Below are positions 10,094 through 22,478 of a stretch of DNA of 64,000 nt, in pieces; position 1 is the first letter of the stretch; each line of letters starts with the position of its first letter. Under the pieces are notes generated by a model. The model was given only the letters and a program-made list of their open reading frames with translations, ran no database searches and was not told where the DNA came from. The position numbers were made by a program, and so were the translations under genes. The stretch comes from Oscheius onirici (Eukaryota; Nematoda; Chromadorea; Rhabditida; Rhabditidae), in the NCBI GenBank assembly GCA_932521025.1, contig OW051469.1, positions 6,212,398-6,276,397 of the forward strand, written 5' to 3'.

Positions 10094-13000
10094 ATGAACT
10101 CATTCAATCGTTGGAAGGAAGATCTCGACTCGTTGAAGATGGATGAACCTCCGCCAGTCACGAAGAAGGGCTCTTTGATGCCCAAAAAGACTAGTCTTCT
10201 TCCCAATCATCCGAAAGTACGAGCTGCCGCTGCCCAGAATAAGTCTCAAAAGCCATTCGACTCGCCATACGACAAGTAATTTTTTTTCTCTTTTTTTGTT
10301 GTTACAATTCATTTTTAGATTTGTTTCCGATCTAAATGTAGCTCTGGCGGGTCAGCCTCGTCGTAAAAAGGCCGAAGTTCATCATACTTTGAGCTTGATC
10401 GAAGAAATTGTACGACTATTCAGTACGCATTTGCTTGTTTCTTCGAAACAAAACATCTTTCAGATGAGGAAAGAGTTAGGTACCGAGTTCTGATGGCTTT
10501 CAACATTCTGAAGAATTATCACGGATCTCTGAATGCGAAAGAGAAGGAAGAAGCCAAGGCTGGCCTCTTTTCGGATGAACAGGAATTCAACCAGGAGGCG
10601 CTGGAAATCGTCGCACAATGTGAGCTTATATCCTTGTCCAAATAAAATTTGTAATTTAGACATTGCTCAAATCAGGAACATTGTCGGTATGAAGCTGCTG
10701 CACGAGACCATAGCTTTGGCTTGGATCAAGGTCAAAGGAAATCCCGACAGCGTTTCCGATTTGGCTTTTGTCAGCCAAGCGGTCGGAGAAGATGTTCCTA
10801 CAGTTGATTTTCCTGAAGGATATTTGGAAATGATGCAGTCATTGGCCGATTCGATAAATGTGCCTCTTTCGGATCTGACAGACAATCTTCTTCCAGCTGA
10901 AATGTTTGTTTTCTTCTACCTAGTTGGATTATTAAGTTTCAGCAAAACGGCTCCGAATGAAATTGAATGGTATGACGGAGACAACGAACTTCATTATATG
11001 GCCAACGCTTCGACCTCCACTGCTACACAAAACGTCTTCTCCACGGTCCAGGTAGACATTCCTCTTGGCCACTTGCAAAAGAAACAATTCTAGGAAGCTC
11101 CCTCCTCTTCACGAACCGGCATTTCGGTCGCATTAATCGTCACAACTCTCGAATCTCTTTTCCCCGAAAATCACGCCGCCATGGTCAAGCATCTTTTCGA
11201 TCTCTTGAAGACGAACAGGCAGAATGATGAAATACAAGGAGATGTGTGTTTTTTGTATAAAAAACATGAAAGGGTTACTATTTCAGCTTATCGACCTCCT
11301 CGGTTTCGAGCAATTTGAGCTTGTTGGACAGGTTCTGGAAGCTCGTTTCGATCTCAATCGAGAAATGGAAGAAGCCAAAGTAGCTGCTAAGAGCTCGAAC
11401 AAGGTAAGACTTGAAATCTTTTTCTGAGGTTAAAAAATAACCTCTTTCAGCCGTCGATGCCAGCTCGAAACGAGGGAGCGATCTACTGTCAACAGGTCAC
11501 TGTTCAGTCTAAAGCACAAGCCGATATGACGCGACAAATGAGAAAGGAACAAAAGAGGATGCAGAAGGAAATGAGTCGGATTCAGAATGCATTCGGAGAA
11601 GATGAACAGCTGGAACTGGAGTTGGCTCAAAGAGACGCACAACGACAACGGTACGATTTTTTATACTTAGGTAAACATCTTTTTTAGGCAGCTTGAAATT
11701 GACCAGCTCCGCTGGACACCAACCGTTACGGCTGGACCAGCTCAAACAGAACTCTATCCTTTCGTTTTCGATGCCAGAATGCAGAGTGCTCAGACGTCGA
11801 TCAATCTCATGGGAATGAAGGTATTTGGAGTTATAAAATTTGTCTAACAATGAATAACATTCTAGTATGCTCTTCCGGAAGGCTCTGAACGCGAGAATAA
11901 CCGCTATTTGGAGTCGGTCGAAGTACCACCTCCGAGCCAACAGTCAATCCAGGATGTCAAACATGTTTACGTCAAAGATATGGACGAGGTTTTTCTTCCA
12001 TCACCCATGTTTTCAATGATAAGTTTCAGATTGGCCAGCTGGGATTCAAGGGATTTGAAAAGCTGAACACGATTCAGTCGATTGTCTTCGAAGAAGCCTA
12101 CAAAACTAAGGACAACTTGCTCATTTGTGCCCCGACCGGAGCCGGAAAAACAAATATTGCCATGCTGGCTATTCTGAATACCATTCATGAACATACCAAA
12201 CCGAATGGCGAAATCGCTAAAGACGATTTTAAGGTTGGATAGTGTTTTGAATAAAAACAATGAGCTCAGATTATCTACATTGCTCCGATGAAGGCCTTGG
12301 CCACAGAAATGACGGACAGTTTCGGAAAACGACTGGCTCCACTCGGATTGAAAGTCAAAGAGTTGACAGGAGACACGCAATTGTCGAAGAAGGAAATCTC
12401 TGAAACACAGGTATTACCTTTTTTATGTGATAAATATATGAAAAAAATTAGATGCTCGTTCTGACTCCAGAAAAGTGGGATGTGGTTACAAGAAAAGGAG
12501 CAGCTGACAATTCCCTCACGTCGCTAGTTCGTCTGCTTATTATCGACGAGGTTCATCTGCTTCACGATGACCGTGGTCCTGTGATCGAGACGATTGTGGC
12601 CAGAACACTGAGACAGGTTTTTTAAATTCATTTTTGAACCTGAAACTTTTCTTCTCTTTTAAATGGCTATTTCAGGTCGAGATTTCCCAATCGAGTATCA
12701 GAATCGTCGGTCTTTCTGCCACTCTACCCAACTATCTCGATGTAGCCGAATTCCTTAGAGTTAATCCCTACCGAGGACTGTTCTTCTTCGACGGACGATT
12801 CCGTCCCGTTCCTCTTACTCAAAAGTACTATCTCAAGTCTCTAGAGTAACCAAATGACTCGTTCAGATTTATCGGAGTGAAAAAAATTAGCGGTATTCGA
12901 GAAGTTCAGACGACAATGGACGAAGTCTGCTACGACGAAGTTTTGAACTACGTTAAAAGAGGTCATCAGGTTCTGGTTTTTGTTCATGCCAGAAGTGCCA

Positions 13001-16000
13001 CGGCTCGTTGTGCACAGGCTTTTCGCGAACGGGCTGCCCAGCTGGGACATTTGGACTTTTTTCTGCCTTCTGATAGAAGCAGTCGCGCATACAGCATGGC
13101 CGAAAAACAGGTAACTTTGATATTAATCAAATAAGCCCTTGTTCAGTGTCAATCGTCGAGAAATGCTCAAATTTTTGAATTTTTCCGCTTCGGATATGGG
13201 ATTCATCATGCAGGACTGCAAAGAGCTGATCGTCTTTTGATGGAGAGGACTTTTGGAGCCGGACATATCTCTGTTCTTTTCTGTACGGCCACTCTCGCAT
13301 GGGGAGTTAATCTTCCAGCTCATGCTGTCGTAATCAGGGTACTTTTAATGGTTTTGACTCATTTCAACATCTTTTCCAGGGAACTGACGTCTTCGACGCT
13401 GAAAAAGGCCAATTCTCGGATCTCGGAGTTTTGGATGTGCAGCAGATTTTCGGACGAGCTGGAAGACCTCAGTTTGAAAACGAAGGACATGGTACAGCTT
13501 TTTATAAATTCGTATTCAAGAACTCCATTTGAGGTATAATCATCACGAACCACGACAAGCTCGGAAAGTATTTGGCCATGTTGAATCGGCAGGCTCCAAT
13601 CGAAAGCCAGTTCTTCAAGCGTCTCAACGACAACCTCAACGCCGAAATTTCTCTCGGAACCGTCTCGACAATTGACGAAGCGATCGAATGGCTGACCTAT
13701 ACCTACTACTATACGAGAGCCATGAAAAATCCGATGGTCTATGGCTTTCCACACAAGATTCTCGACGTATTGAATATTGATATGCGAGGAGCTTTCGTTC
13801 GGGAGCATTTCCGCAAACTGATCGAAGACACGGCTCTGAAACTCGATCAAAACGAGATGATTCGTTACGATGCGAAGTACATAGATCTTTTAGTTTTGTT
13901 TTAGATAAAAAATATTTCAGAAACGGCTTCCTCCATGCGACGGATCTCGGTCGAATCGCATCAAATTTCTACATCAAATTCGAAACAATCGAGCAATTGA
14001 AAGATACGGGTGTGCCTGTCAAATTGTCCCCCTTGATGTCGGATGACATGGTTCTCGGTCTCATAGCCTCAGCTACTGAATTCTCACAGCTCAAGGTGCC
14101 CTTTTGCTCCTTTATAGCTACGCAAAATTTAGGTAAGAGAAGAAGAGTCGATTGATCTCGAAGAGCTCCGAAACTTCGGCTGCATGCTTGACATTCGTGG
14201 CGGCGGACTGGCATCTATTCCCGGCAAAGTGAACGTCCTCTTACAGGTATAAATTCGCTTTTTTGTTAAAAATACCTCATTTTAGTGCATAATTTCTCGC
14301 AGTTTCATCCGTAGTTTTTCGTTGGCTTCGGAGTCGATGTACGTCGAGCAGAATGCCAGTCGACTCTGTCGCGCTTACTTTGAAATCGTGCTTCGAAAAG
14401 GCTGGAGCGAGGCGACAAATGCCTTCTTAGCCATGTCCAAGTGCATTGAGAAGAAAATCTGGCCGAATCAGAGCAGTCTCCGACAAGTGTCCGAGTTTGT
14501 TCGAATGGACTGGATCGAGAAGATCGAAAGACGGGGACTGAGCGAGGCTCAGCTACTCGATTTGCTGCCTAAAGACATTGGTAAGAGGATGTTTTTCTTC
14601 AAATAAACTTTTATTTAGGCTATATGTTCAGCTGTGATGGCGACAAAGTCTACGAGGCTCTCCGAATGATTCCACGTCTTCAAGCCGAGGCCACTCTGAA
14701 ACCTATTACATAGTAAAGAGTTTTATTTTAATGTTTAATATTTTTAGCACTATTGTTCAAGTAGACGCCACCGTATACCCCTGTTGGAAGTGGAATGATC
14801 GTCTTCTCGGCAAAACGGGCGTTCAGTCGTTTTGGCTCTTCCTGGAAAATGCCAAAGAGAGTCAGATTGTTTACCAGGAACGCATCTCCTTCAACAAAGC
14901 CAAGGTTATTTACTTGTCTAATCTCTTAAAAAAGAGATTCAGGTGATCAAGGAAGAACCTCAACATCTCGTCTTCACCATTCCGATCAGGGACCATCAAC
15001 TGACGGATCAATTCCAACTCCGTCTAGCCAGTGACTACTTCCTGTCCGAAGACACAATTGTCCCTCTTTCGATGCACAATTGCATCTTGCCCAAATCTTG
15101 CAAAGCTCATACAGGTTGGTCTTGTTTTTTTCCTGGGAAAATCATATTCAGATCTCCTTCCGCTGATTCCTCTGCCAATCACAACACTGAGAAATCCTCT
15201 TTTCGAGTCAATCTACTCTTTTTCCCACTTCAATCCCATTCAGACACAGGTTTGCTTCATTTCAACTAGAAAACGGAAATCCTAGGTCTTTCATTGTCTG
15301 TACAAGACGGACACAAACGCCCTGATTGGAGCTCCGACCGGATCCGGCAAAACGTGTTGTGCCGAACTGAGCATGTTCCGTCTTCTTCAAGATCATCCGG
15401 GCAGAAAGGTCGTCTACATCGCTCCGCTGAAGGCTCTGGTTCGAGAGCGTGTCGAGGACTGGAAGAAGAAGTTTGAGGCCAAGATGGGATATCGAGTCAT
15501 CGAAGTGTCTGGTGATTTTACACCCGAAATTTCCGTTCTGGAAGAGTCGCCGATTCTGATCACGACGCCAGAAAAGTGGGATGGAATTACGCGAAGTTGG
15601 GCCACGAGAGAATACGTCAGACAGGTCGGACTGATCGTCATTGACGAGATTCATCTGCTGGGAGTTGATCGAGGCGCCGTCTTGGAAGCCATTGTCACCA
15701 GGTTCAGTTGTTTGTTCTCTATAACACGATTTTAGGTTAAAAATGATCACGCGTCGGTCGGCTATTCGCGAATCCTCGGCTCGAGTAATTGGTCTTTCTA
15801 CAGCTCTGGCCAATGCTGGAGACGTCGCCGAGTGGCTAGGAGTACAGGATGTAGGCTTTTTTAAATTCAAACGGTAAAAAGAACAATTTAGGACGGTCTT
15901 TTCAATTTCCGACCAGCTGTGAGGCCAGTTCCAATCAATGTTCATATTCAAGGCTTCCCCGGTCAACATTACTGCCCTCGTATGGCTCTGATGAACAAGC

Positions 16001-18164
16001 CAGTCTTTAGAGGTCACTTCATTCAGTTTTCATCTAAAATACCACATTTTCAGCCATTCTGACCTATTCTCCCGAGAAGCCGGTTCTGGTTTTCGTAGCC
16101 TCCCGTCGACAGACTCGTCTGACAGCAATGGCTTTTGTCTCGCACCTCGTCTCACAGTCAAATCCACGCCAATGGCTCCACATGGACATTAACGAGCTCG
16201 AAGACATCATGCAGGTCATCAACGACGAGAATTTGAAGCTGACTCTTCCCTTTGGCATTGGAATGCATCATGCCGGCTTGTCGACCAACGAAAGAGCCAT
16301 TGTGGAGCAGTTGTACACCGACAAAAAGATCCAGGTCTTGATCGCGACGGCCACTCTCGCCTGGGGAATCAACATGCCAGCTCATTTGGTCATCGTCAAA
16401 GGAACCGAGTATTTCGACGGAAAGACGTGCAAATATGTCGATTTTCCTGTTACAGGTACCTTTCTCTTGTTTGCACTACACTCCAACTTTTAGACGTTTT
16501 GCAAATGATGGGACGAGCCGGTCGACCGCAGTATGACACCTCGGCAGTGGCTGTCATCTACGTCCAAGATGCGAAGAAGAATTTCTACAAAAAATTTCTC
16601 TACGAACCGTTTCCCGTCGAGTCGAGTCTTCTGCCCGTATTGGCGAACCACGTGAATGCCGAAATCAATGCCGGAATGATCAGCAGCAAACAGGGAGTGT
16701 TGGAATATTTGGCCGGAACGTATTTCTATCGAAGACTCTTCGCCAATCCAAAGTATGCTTCTTTTCCTATAAAAAGCAACAAATTTCAGTTTCTACGGCT
16801 TAGAAGATCCATCAGAAGAGGCGATGATTTCGTTCCTGGTCGGCGTTGTTGACAAAGTAGTGGAAGAGCTTCTGGCCTCGAGCTGTATCGTAATCGATGA
16901 AGAACAGGGAACGATTCATTCATCGCCATTTGGACGACTCGCAGCCATCTACTATCTACGTCATGAGACTATTCGCTTCCTTTTGGAAAACCTCTCGGCC
17001 AAGAGCAGTGTCGAAGATCTTCTCCGCATACTCTCAGTCAGTTACTCTTTTTCTCGTAAGATTCTCAGTCTTCAGCACGTTCCGGAGTATGCCGAAGTCC
17101 CTGTGAGACATAACGAAGACGTCACAAATACGCAGCTCCAGCGTCGCCTTCGAATCAAATTCCCCACAAATGTCATGGATTCTTCGCATACGAAAGCCCA
17201 TCTTCTGTTCCAGGCTCATTTCTCGCGGACCGAGATCCCGACCGATTACAGGACTGACCAGAAGAGCGTCCTAGATCAGTGTATCCGAATCATGCAGGTT
17301 TGTTTCTATTTGTGTTCACTGAGATGCATACCTTCGATTTTAGGCGATGCGAGACGTGAGTCTTCTGAACGGCTGGCTGTCGACAGCCCTCCAAATTACG
17401 ACCCTTCAGCAGATGTGCTATACGGGCCGCTGGTACGACGACCATCCTCTCCTCGTGTTGCCGCATCTGAAAGAACACGAGGCTGAAGCATTCGGGTATG
17501 ACTTTTATTTTCCACACTATTCTTAACAATTCTAGACAAACAGCCAGTGTCCCTTGGCTGCAAGAGAAGCTGGAGGTTGAAAGAGCTCACAAGCAGAAAG
17601 AAGTTGAGAAGAACGCAAAGAAATACTTCGAGGGCGAGACGGTTCTCAGCGAGAGAGAAATTCAAGAGGTTTGTCTACTTTGTTCCAAATTCATTGTTTT
17701 TTTTTCAGATTACAAGAACGCTGTGTGCCTGGCCAATTCTGAATATGCTCAACATCAAATTCACCCGAAATAATAGAGAACTGACTGCTCCTCCCGGCCT
17801 GCCGGTTCGTCTCGAAAAACATGCCCTTTACCGTCTGAAAATCGATCTCGAGACACTGGGACCGAATCGAGCAGAAACCAAAGCTCTGCTGCCAAAATGG
17901 TCGAAGGAAAAGACTGCTGGGTGGATGATTACTGTAGGAGAGAAGAGCAGTGACAAACTGATGGCCGTCTCTCATGTTCCAGCTGTAGCTGGACGTCGAA
18001 CTGCCCGCGTCGATGTGTCGACTCCCGATAAAAGGCAGGATTTCGTATTACCTCTATTAACAAAAAAAGCTTTCAGCGGCCCGTGCTCGTTGACCGTCTT
18101 CATTTATTCCGACTGCTACCTCGGAATTGACCAAGAGTACACGGTCCAGCTGGATTTGTACTAA
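10094..18164 (+). CDS. ASCC3: ASCC3, tandem Ski2-like helicase
   Basis: About 35 short exons give roughly 2,200 residues, the size of human ASCC3. There are two helicase cassettes, each followed by a winged helix and Sec63 domain. Cassette 1 has Walker A APTGAGKT (near 12135), motif II DEVH (near 12550), SATLPNY and QIFGRAGRP. Cassette 2 has APTGSGKT (near 15340), DEIH (near 15650), and QMMGRAGRP (near 16505). ASCC3 is the motor of the ASC-1 complex, which splits stalled ribosomes during quality control and unwinds alkylated DNA for repair. The two DExH boxes and its N-terminal extension separate it from the spliceosomal paralogue SNRNP200, which is the main alternative. Introns are 35-60 nt. 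One junction (exon ending GGACATG near 13490) uses a weak acceptor. The start follows tttccag. Confidence 0.95.
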
Positions 18165-18939
18165 TTTGCTAGGTTTTTATTGTTTTCTTTACGTTTTAAC
18201 CCATCTTTTTGTTTCTTAACCAACCAGTGTAATACATCTGTGATCGTTTCCCCGGGTTACTAAGCGTTATAAACTTTTACAACCTTGCCGTGTTTTTTGG
18301 GTAAACAGACAAGAAATCGAGTGGTAAATCGGCCTGATCGAAAAAAAACACCGATTTTGTCAAAACGCGACGCTAGGTTTGAAGAGGATGTAGTTAGCCA
18401 ATCGACTTCAAGAAGACGAGCGACCTCCTGAAGCGCTTCGGCGAGTATCCGGAAAAGAAATAAAGGTAGAAGAGGAAATACGGCAGTCTCCGTCTGTCTG
18501 TTATAGAAACCACGTTTTAACCAAACTGTAGAATGGACAAATACGTTGCCGTTATGAGATGACCATCGATTGGAAGACCTTCAAACGGAGCATGGGTTAG
18601 TCTTCAGCTCTCTGTGATATTCGTGCAGTCAGCGACTATTCCTGCACCGTCGCGTTCCCAGTACCTGCCACTAACCCGGCCCCAGTCTGTGTCTATCAAA
18701 TTTACAAAACAATTCACAGATGCTGCTATATTCCGTCCAGAACCTCCTGTTCTACTTGGTCTTTAACTGACGCGGAAGATGAGCTAGTTTAATACTACAA
18801 TTTTGCTGAACATCATACAGCAGGGAAATGCATGCTTGTTTTTTTTCAAGTAAACAGAGTCAGTCGGAAAGACTGTGTCACCCGAAAACTTGACTATTTC
18901 CTGCTGGCATTGTCATCCACCTCCCTCACAGACTATTCT
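18165..18939. other. Intergenic region, no supported gene
   Basis: Downstream of ASCC3 there is no convincing reading frame on either strand. An A-rich stretch near 18350 and T-rich stretch near 18840 are all I can point to. Confidence 0.5.
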
Positions 18940-19388
18940 ATGAAGCGTGAGACCGACTGTGCTATTTGGAGCTGAGACTTGGACTCTGCGCAAAAGAGAC
19001 TACAACTCTTTGTCGGTGGCTCAACATAGGATGGAAAGACGAATGCTGGGCATCTCACTTTTGAACCGATAGAACAACATGCGACTTCGACGCGTTCCCA
19101 AATTGAAAGACTGGAAAGAATTGGCTGTATCGAAGATTGGGCAGAACGCATTGCGATTGGGCAGAACGCATTGCGCGTATGAGTTCAAAGATGGTCCAAG
19201 AAGATAACTGAATGGTGTCCAAGGGAAGGAAAGAGAATGGCCGGAGGGCAAAAATGCAGATGGTCGGACGAGGTCAAGACGTTAGCAGGCAACACATGGT
19301 GGAGACACTCGAGGTCGGAATGGTCTACCCTCCGAGACGCTCTAGTCGATATAGACTTGATATAAGCGACTAAAGATGAAGCGTGAGA
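18940..19388 (+). mobile_element. 5'-truncated RTE-type LINE remnant with 13-bp target duplication
   Basis: The plus strand encodes the C-terminal end of an RTE-class reverse transcriptase. FGAETWTLRK and RMERRMLGISL lie at about 18960-19070. In another frame, ITEWCPREGKRMAGGQKCRW and NTWWRHSRSEW lie at about 19200-19330 before a stop. This motif order is characteristic of RTE/BovB-like elements. The identical 13-mer ATGAAGCGTGAGA occurs at 18940-18952 and 19376-19388, exactly bracketing the remnant. Within it a 20-bp unit (19135-19154) is repeated in tandem (19155-19174), which helps break the frame. The copy is dead. Confidence 0.85.
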
Positions 19389-19444
19389 GTTGAAGGTTCA
19401 TAACTTTTTATGCAAGAAGCAAAAACAAGCAAAAAGTTGAATGT

Positions 19445-22349
19445 TTATTTCTTAGGATGCCAGAACTCCTTTTTGTGTTCAGCATTCTTTCTATAACAAT
19501 TTTTACCGTATTGACAGGGAGTTTCTCCTTCTGGGCACCCTTCTTCTTCTTGGTCAGTCTCTTCCACCTTTTCCTTTTTCTTAGACGGACCAGCTTCTTC
19601 TTCCTCGCCGTCATCTTCGACAATCACTTTTCTCTTTTTCGGAGACGACTTGTCCGGGGATGGTTCGTCCTTGGCTTCCTCGGCCACAGGAACTCCTTCC
19701 TTGTCCTTGGCATACAGCGGAACTGCATCTTCTCTCGTCGTGTCTACATCAGTCTTGATTTTCGACGTTTCGAACAGTTTCTAAAAAAAAGTTACATAGC
19801 TGAATAAAGAGAATAGACTTACAGTCAGTTCCTGAAGATTAGTAGCCGTTTTCCAGTCCTTGTCATCTCTAACCTTTGTCAGACGCGGAAAGCGGATGGA
19901 AATACCATCGGCTGTATGATTATCCGATTTGGAGAATTCTGCTCCAGTAATTTCCCAGATCGGAGCGTCTTTCGGGTCGTTGATCACAAAGTCGGGCACC
20001 AGTTGACGGGAGCACCTCAGCCAGGTGGGTAGATTCTCGTAAATGCGGTCGATTCTCTTCATCTAAGCTTAGTTTTTGAAGGAAACAAAAATGGATAGTT
20101 TACCTTTTTGTCGAGATCCTTGCTCATCTTGTCCAGTTCGGCGTCAGTCAGTCCATTTCCGCATTTGGTCACAGTTCGATAGGAATTAGTTTTCGGATCG
20201 TGAACTCCCATCAGGAAGAAAGACATCAGACCTCCTTAAATTAGTATTTCAGTTTAGAAAGAAAAAACAATTACCTTTATTGCCAGTTCCAAAATAGGCT
20301 CCCAGGACGATGAGATCAGCCGTGTCGGCCATCTTTCCCTGCTCCAAATAGTCCTTTTTTACCTTGAGCCAATGTCTCTTTCCGGGCTCGTATTTCGACT
20401 TGGTATCCTTTAGAACAAGGCCTTCTAGACCTTCATCAATGGCCTTCCAAATCATATTATGTAGTTTGGTCGTGTCGCCATTTTCGATGAAGAACGAGTT
20501 GGAAAACATGACCGCATTCGGCACTTCGACCATGTGCTTTTCCAGAATTTGCCGTCGTTCCTCGATCGTCTTGTTCGTCAGATCTTCGTCGTTGTAGCGA
20601 AGAATGTCGAAAACGTAAAGACAGGGACGAGTGTCTTTGAACTAAACTTGACTTTTTTGTGGGAAAGAAATTAAAGAAACCTTTTCCTTCTTGTGTACTC
20701 CGAGAGTACCGAATGGAAGAGGCTTGCCCGTGTTTGTGTCGACCAGAAGAACTTCTCCGTCAAGAATGAGATCATCGTCGTTTGCGAACGCCTGAGGGAT
20801 CGATTCCTCAATTTGATATACCTATTAATAAGAATATTTTATTTAGATATGAAGGAACCTTGTGCGGCTGTGACGGTTTGAGGCTTCTAGAGAAGAAGGA
20901 AAATTTGTCGCCATTCTTGTGTATCTGCACACGTTCTCCATCGTATTTGATCTCAGCAAAGAGTCCATTAGGACACTTGTTCATCGCCTGTTCCACGGAC
21001 CGACAAGCTTCAGCCAGCATGGGCAAGACGGGAGTTCCGAGCTTGATTCCGACTTCAACAGCCGAATTGGAGAGAGTTCCGGCCAGACAACGATCGATAA
21101 TGTCCTTCAGATCGCGACAGCTCTGGAATGCGCCGTAGGCCGAAGAATGAAGCCCGTCCAGAATGTGCTTGGTTCCGGCGTTGAAACGGAGATCCTTCTT
21201 GATCAGGCGGACGAGATACATGACTTCGAGACCGGAAAGACGTTTGGCAGCGAATTTGATGTGATATTTCTGCTTGTCTTCGGTCGTATATTCTGTCAGC
21301 TTTTCCAGCCATCGATCAATCTGAATGATTGGTTTTTGGATAAAATGCTAATGAAAAGACTACCTTTTGAATGCTCCAGTCGCTATGTTTCGAAGGAACC
21401 AATTTCTTCTTTTCCAGAGCTTCTCGAATGACGATGGAGGCATCTCCGTTGTTCTTGTACTCGTTCGTAAGCTCTTCCAGATCGAGATCGAAACTCTTAC
21501 AAACAAAATTAGATTGTCATAAAAATGAGAACTTACGTCAGCGAAACACTTGAGAATCTGCTTCTCCTTTATATTATAGACACGTTGATCTATTCCAGGC
21601 AGCAGGAGACGGATTAAAGTGTGTACATCGCCATCGAATCCGTCTATATTTCAATATGAATTTTAAAAAAGGAGCAAAAACCTTTTGTGATGAGCATCTG
21701 GACAGCTTGACTCTTGTCCGTGTACTTGGAGACGCTTCCAATGACTTCACAGAGTTTACAATACTAAAAATAGGACTAACAGTACTAGAAACAATCTAAC
21801 CTTGTTGAAAGAATTATATTTGGACTCTTCGTTGACTTCCACAGGCTCCGCTTCTTTCTTCTCTGTCTTTTTCGGCTCAACTTTCTTCGTGACCTTTGCC
21901 GGTTTTTCTTCGACTTCTCCATCCTCGTCAACCTCCTCTTTCTTGGCCTTCGATTGAGCTTTTGGTGTTTTGGGAGTCTTTGAGCCGACAGGAGCTTTGT
22001 CCTTTCTCTGCGCGGCAAGATCCTCGATCAGCTTTGACATCATGGTCTTGTCCTCGTCGGTAAGAACATCCCAGTCTGAAAAAATTGTACTAGGCATAAA
22101 AAGGTTACCTTCAACGTCTCCCTCCTCGTCGATGACCTTCGTAGTAGCCCTAGCCTTGTAGAAGGTCTCGAAAAGACAATTTGGGTGGAAGTATTGCTTC
22201 ATGTCTGGTGGTGGCCCGTCGTCCTTCTGAACAAACGGGTTTGGAGTGATTTTGGCCAAACGTAGATCGCCCTTTTGCAGCTGGAGTTTGCATTTCTTGC
22301 ATCCTGCCACTCGTTTGGCATAGTCGACAGCGAACCTCGTCGTTGACAT
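19445..22349 (-). CDS. LIG3: DNA ligase III with N-terminal PARP-type zinc finger and C-terminal PBZ finger
   Basis: The spliced product is about 830 residues. It opens with a PARP-type zinc finger (GCKKCKLQLQKGDLR, later YFHPNCLFE). An acidic/lysine linker follows, then the DNA-binding domain, then the catalytic core with nucleotidyl-transfer motif EIKYDGERVQIHKNG, motif GLEGLVLKD and the OB-fold region ADGISIRFPR. These match ligase III rather than ligase I or IV. Vertebrate ligase III ends in a BRCT domain that binds XRCC1; here the C-terminus is instead a charged linker and a single PAR-binding zinc finger, CQYGKNCYRKNAEHKKEFWH. A role in single-strand break repair with PAR-based recruitment is inference. 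No mitochondrial presequence precedes this start, which lies directly behind a tgtttag acceptor-like site. It converges on ASCC3. Confidence 0.95.
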
Positions 22350-22478
22350 CTAAACAGGTTACTGAACATAAAAAGGTCAGGTTACGGTAGCTAGAATCAC
22401 ACGAACAGTGTTAGAAAGGCTGGGAAACAAAAGAAAATAGAAATTTATTTGTATCTACAAGTATTCTTTACAAGTGAT

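Noticed and set aside
10094-22349. ASCC3 and ligase III as a dedicated DNA-repair gene pair
   Set aside because: Both have repair roles, but they are convergent genes separated by a LINE remnant, with unrelated housekeeping genes on both sides; neighbourhood is probably chance.
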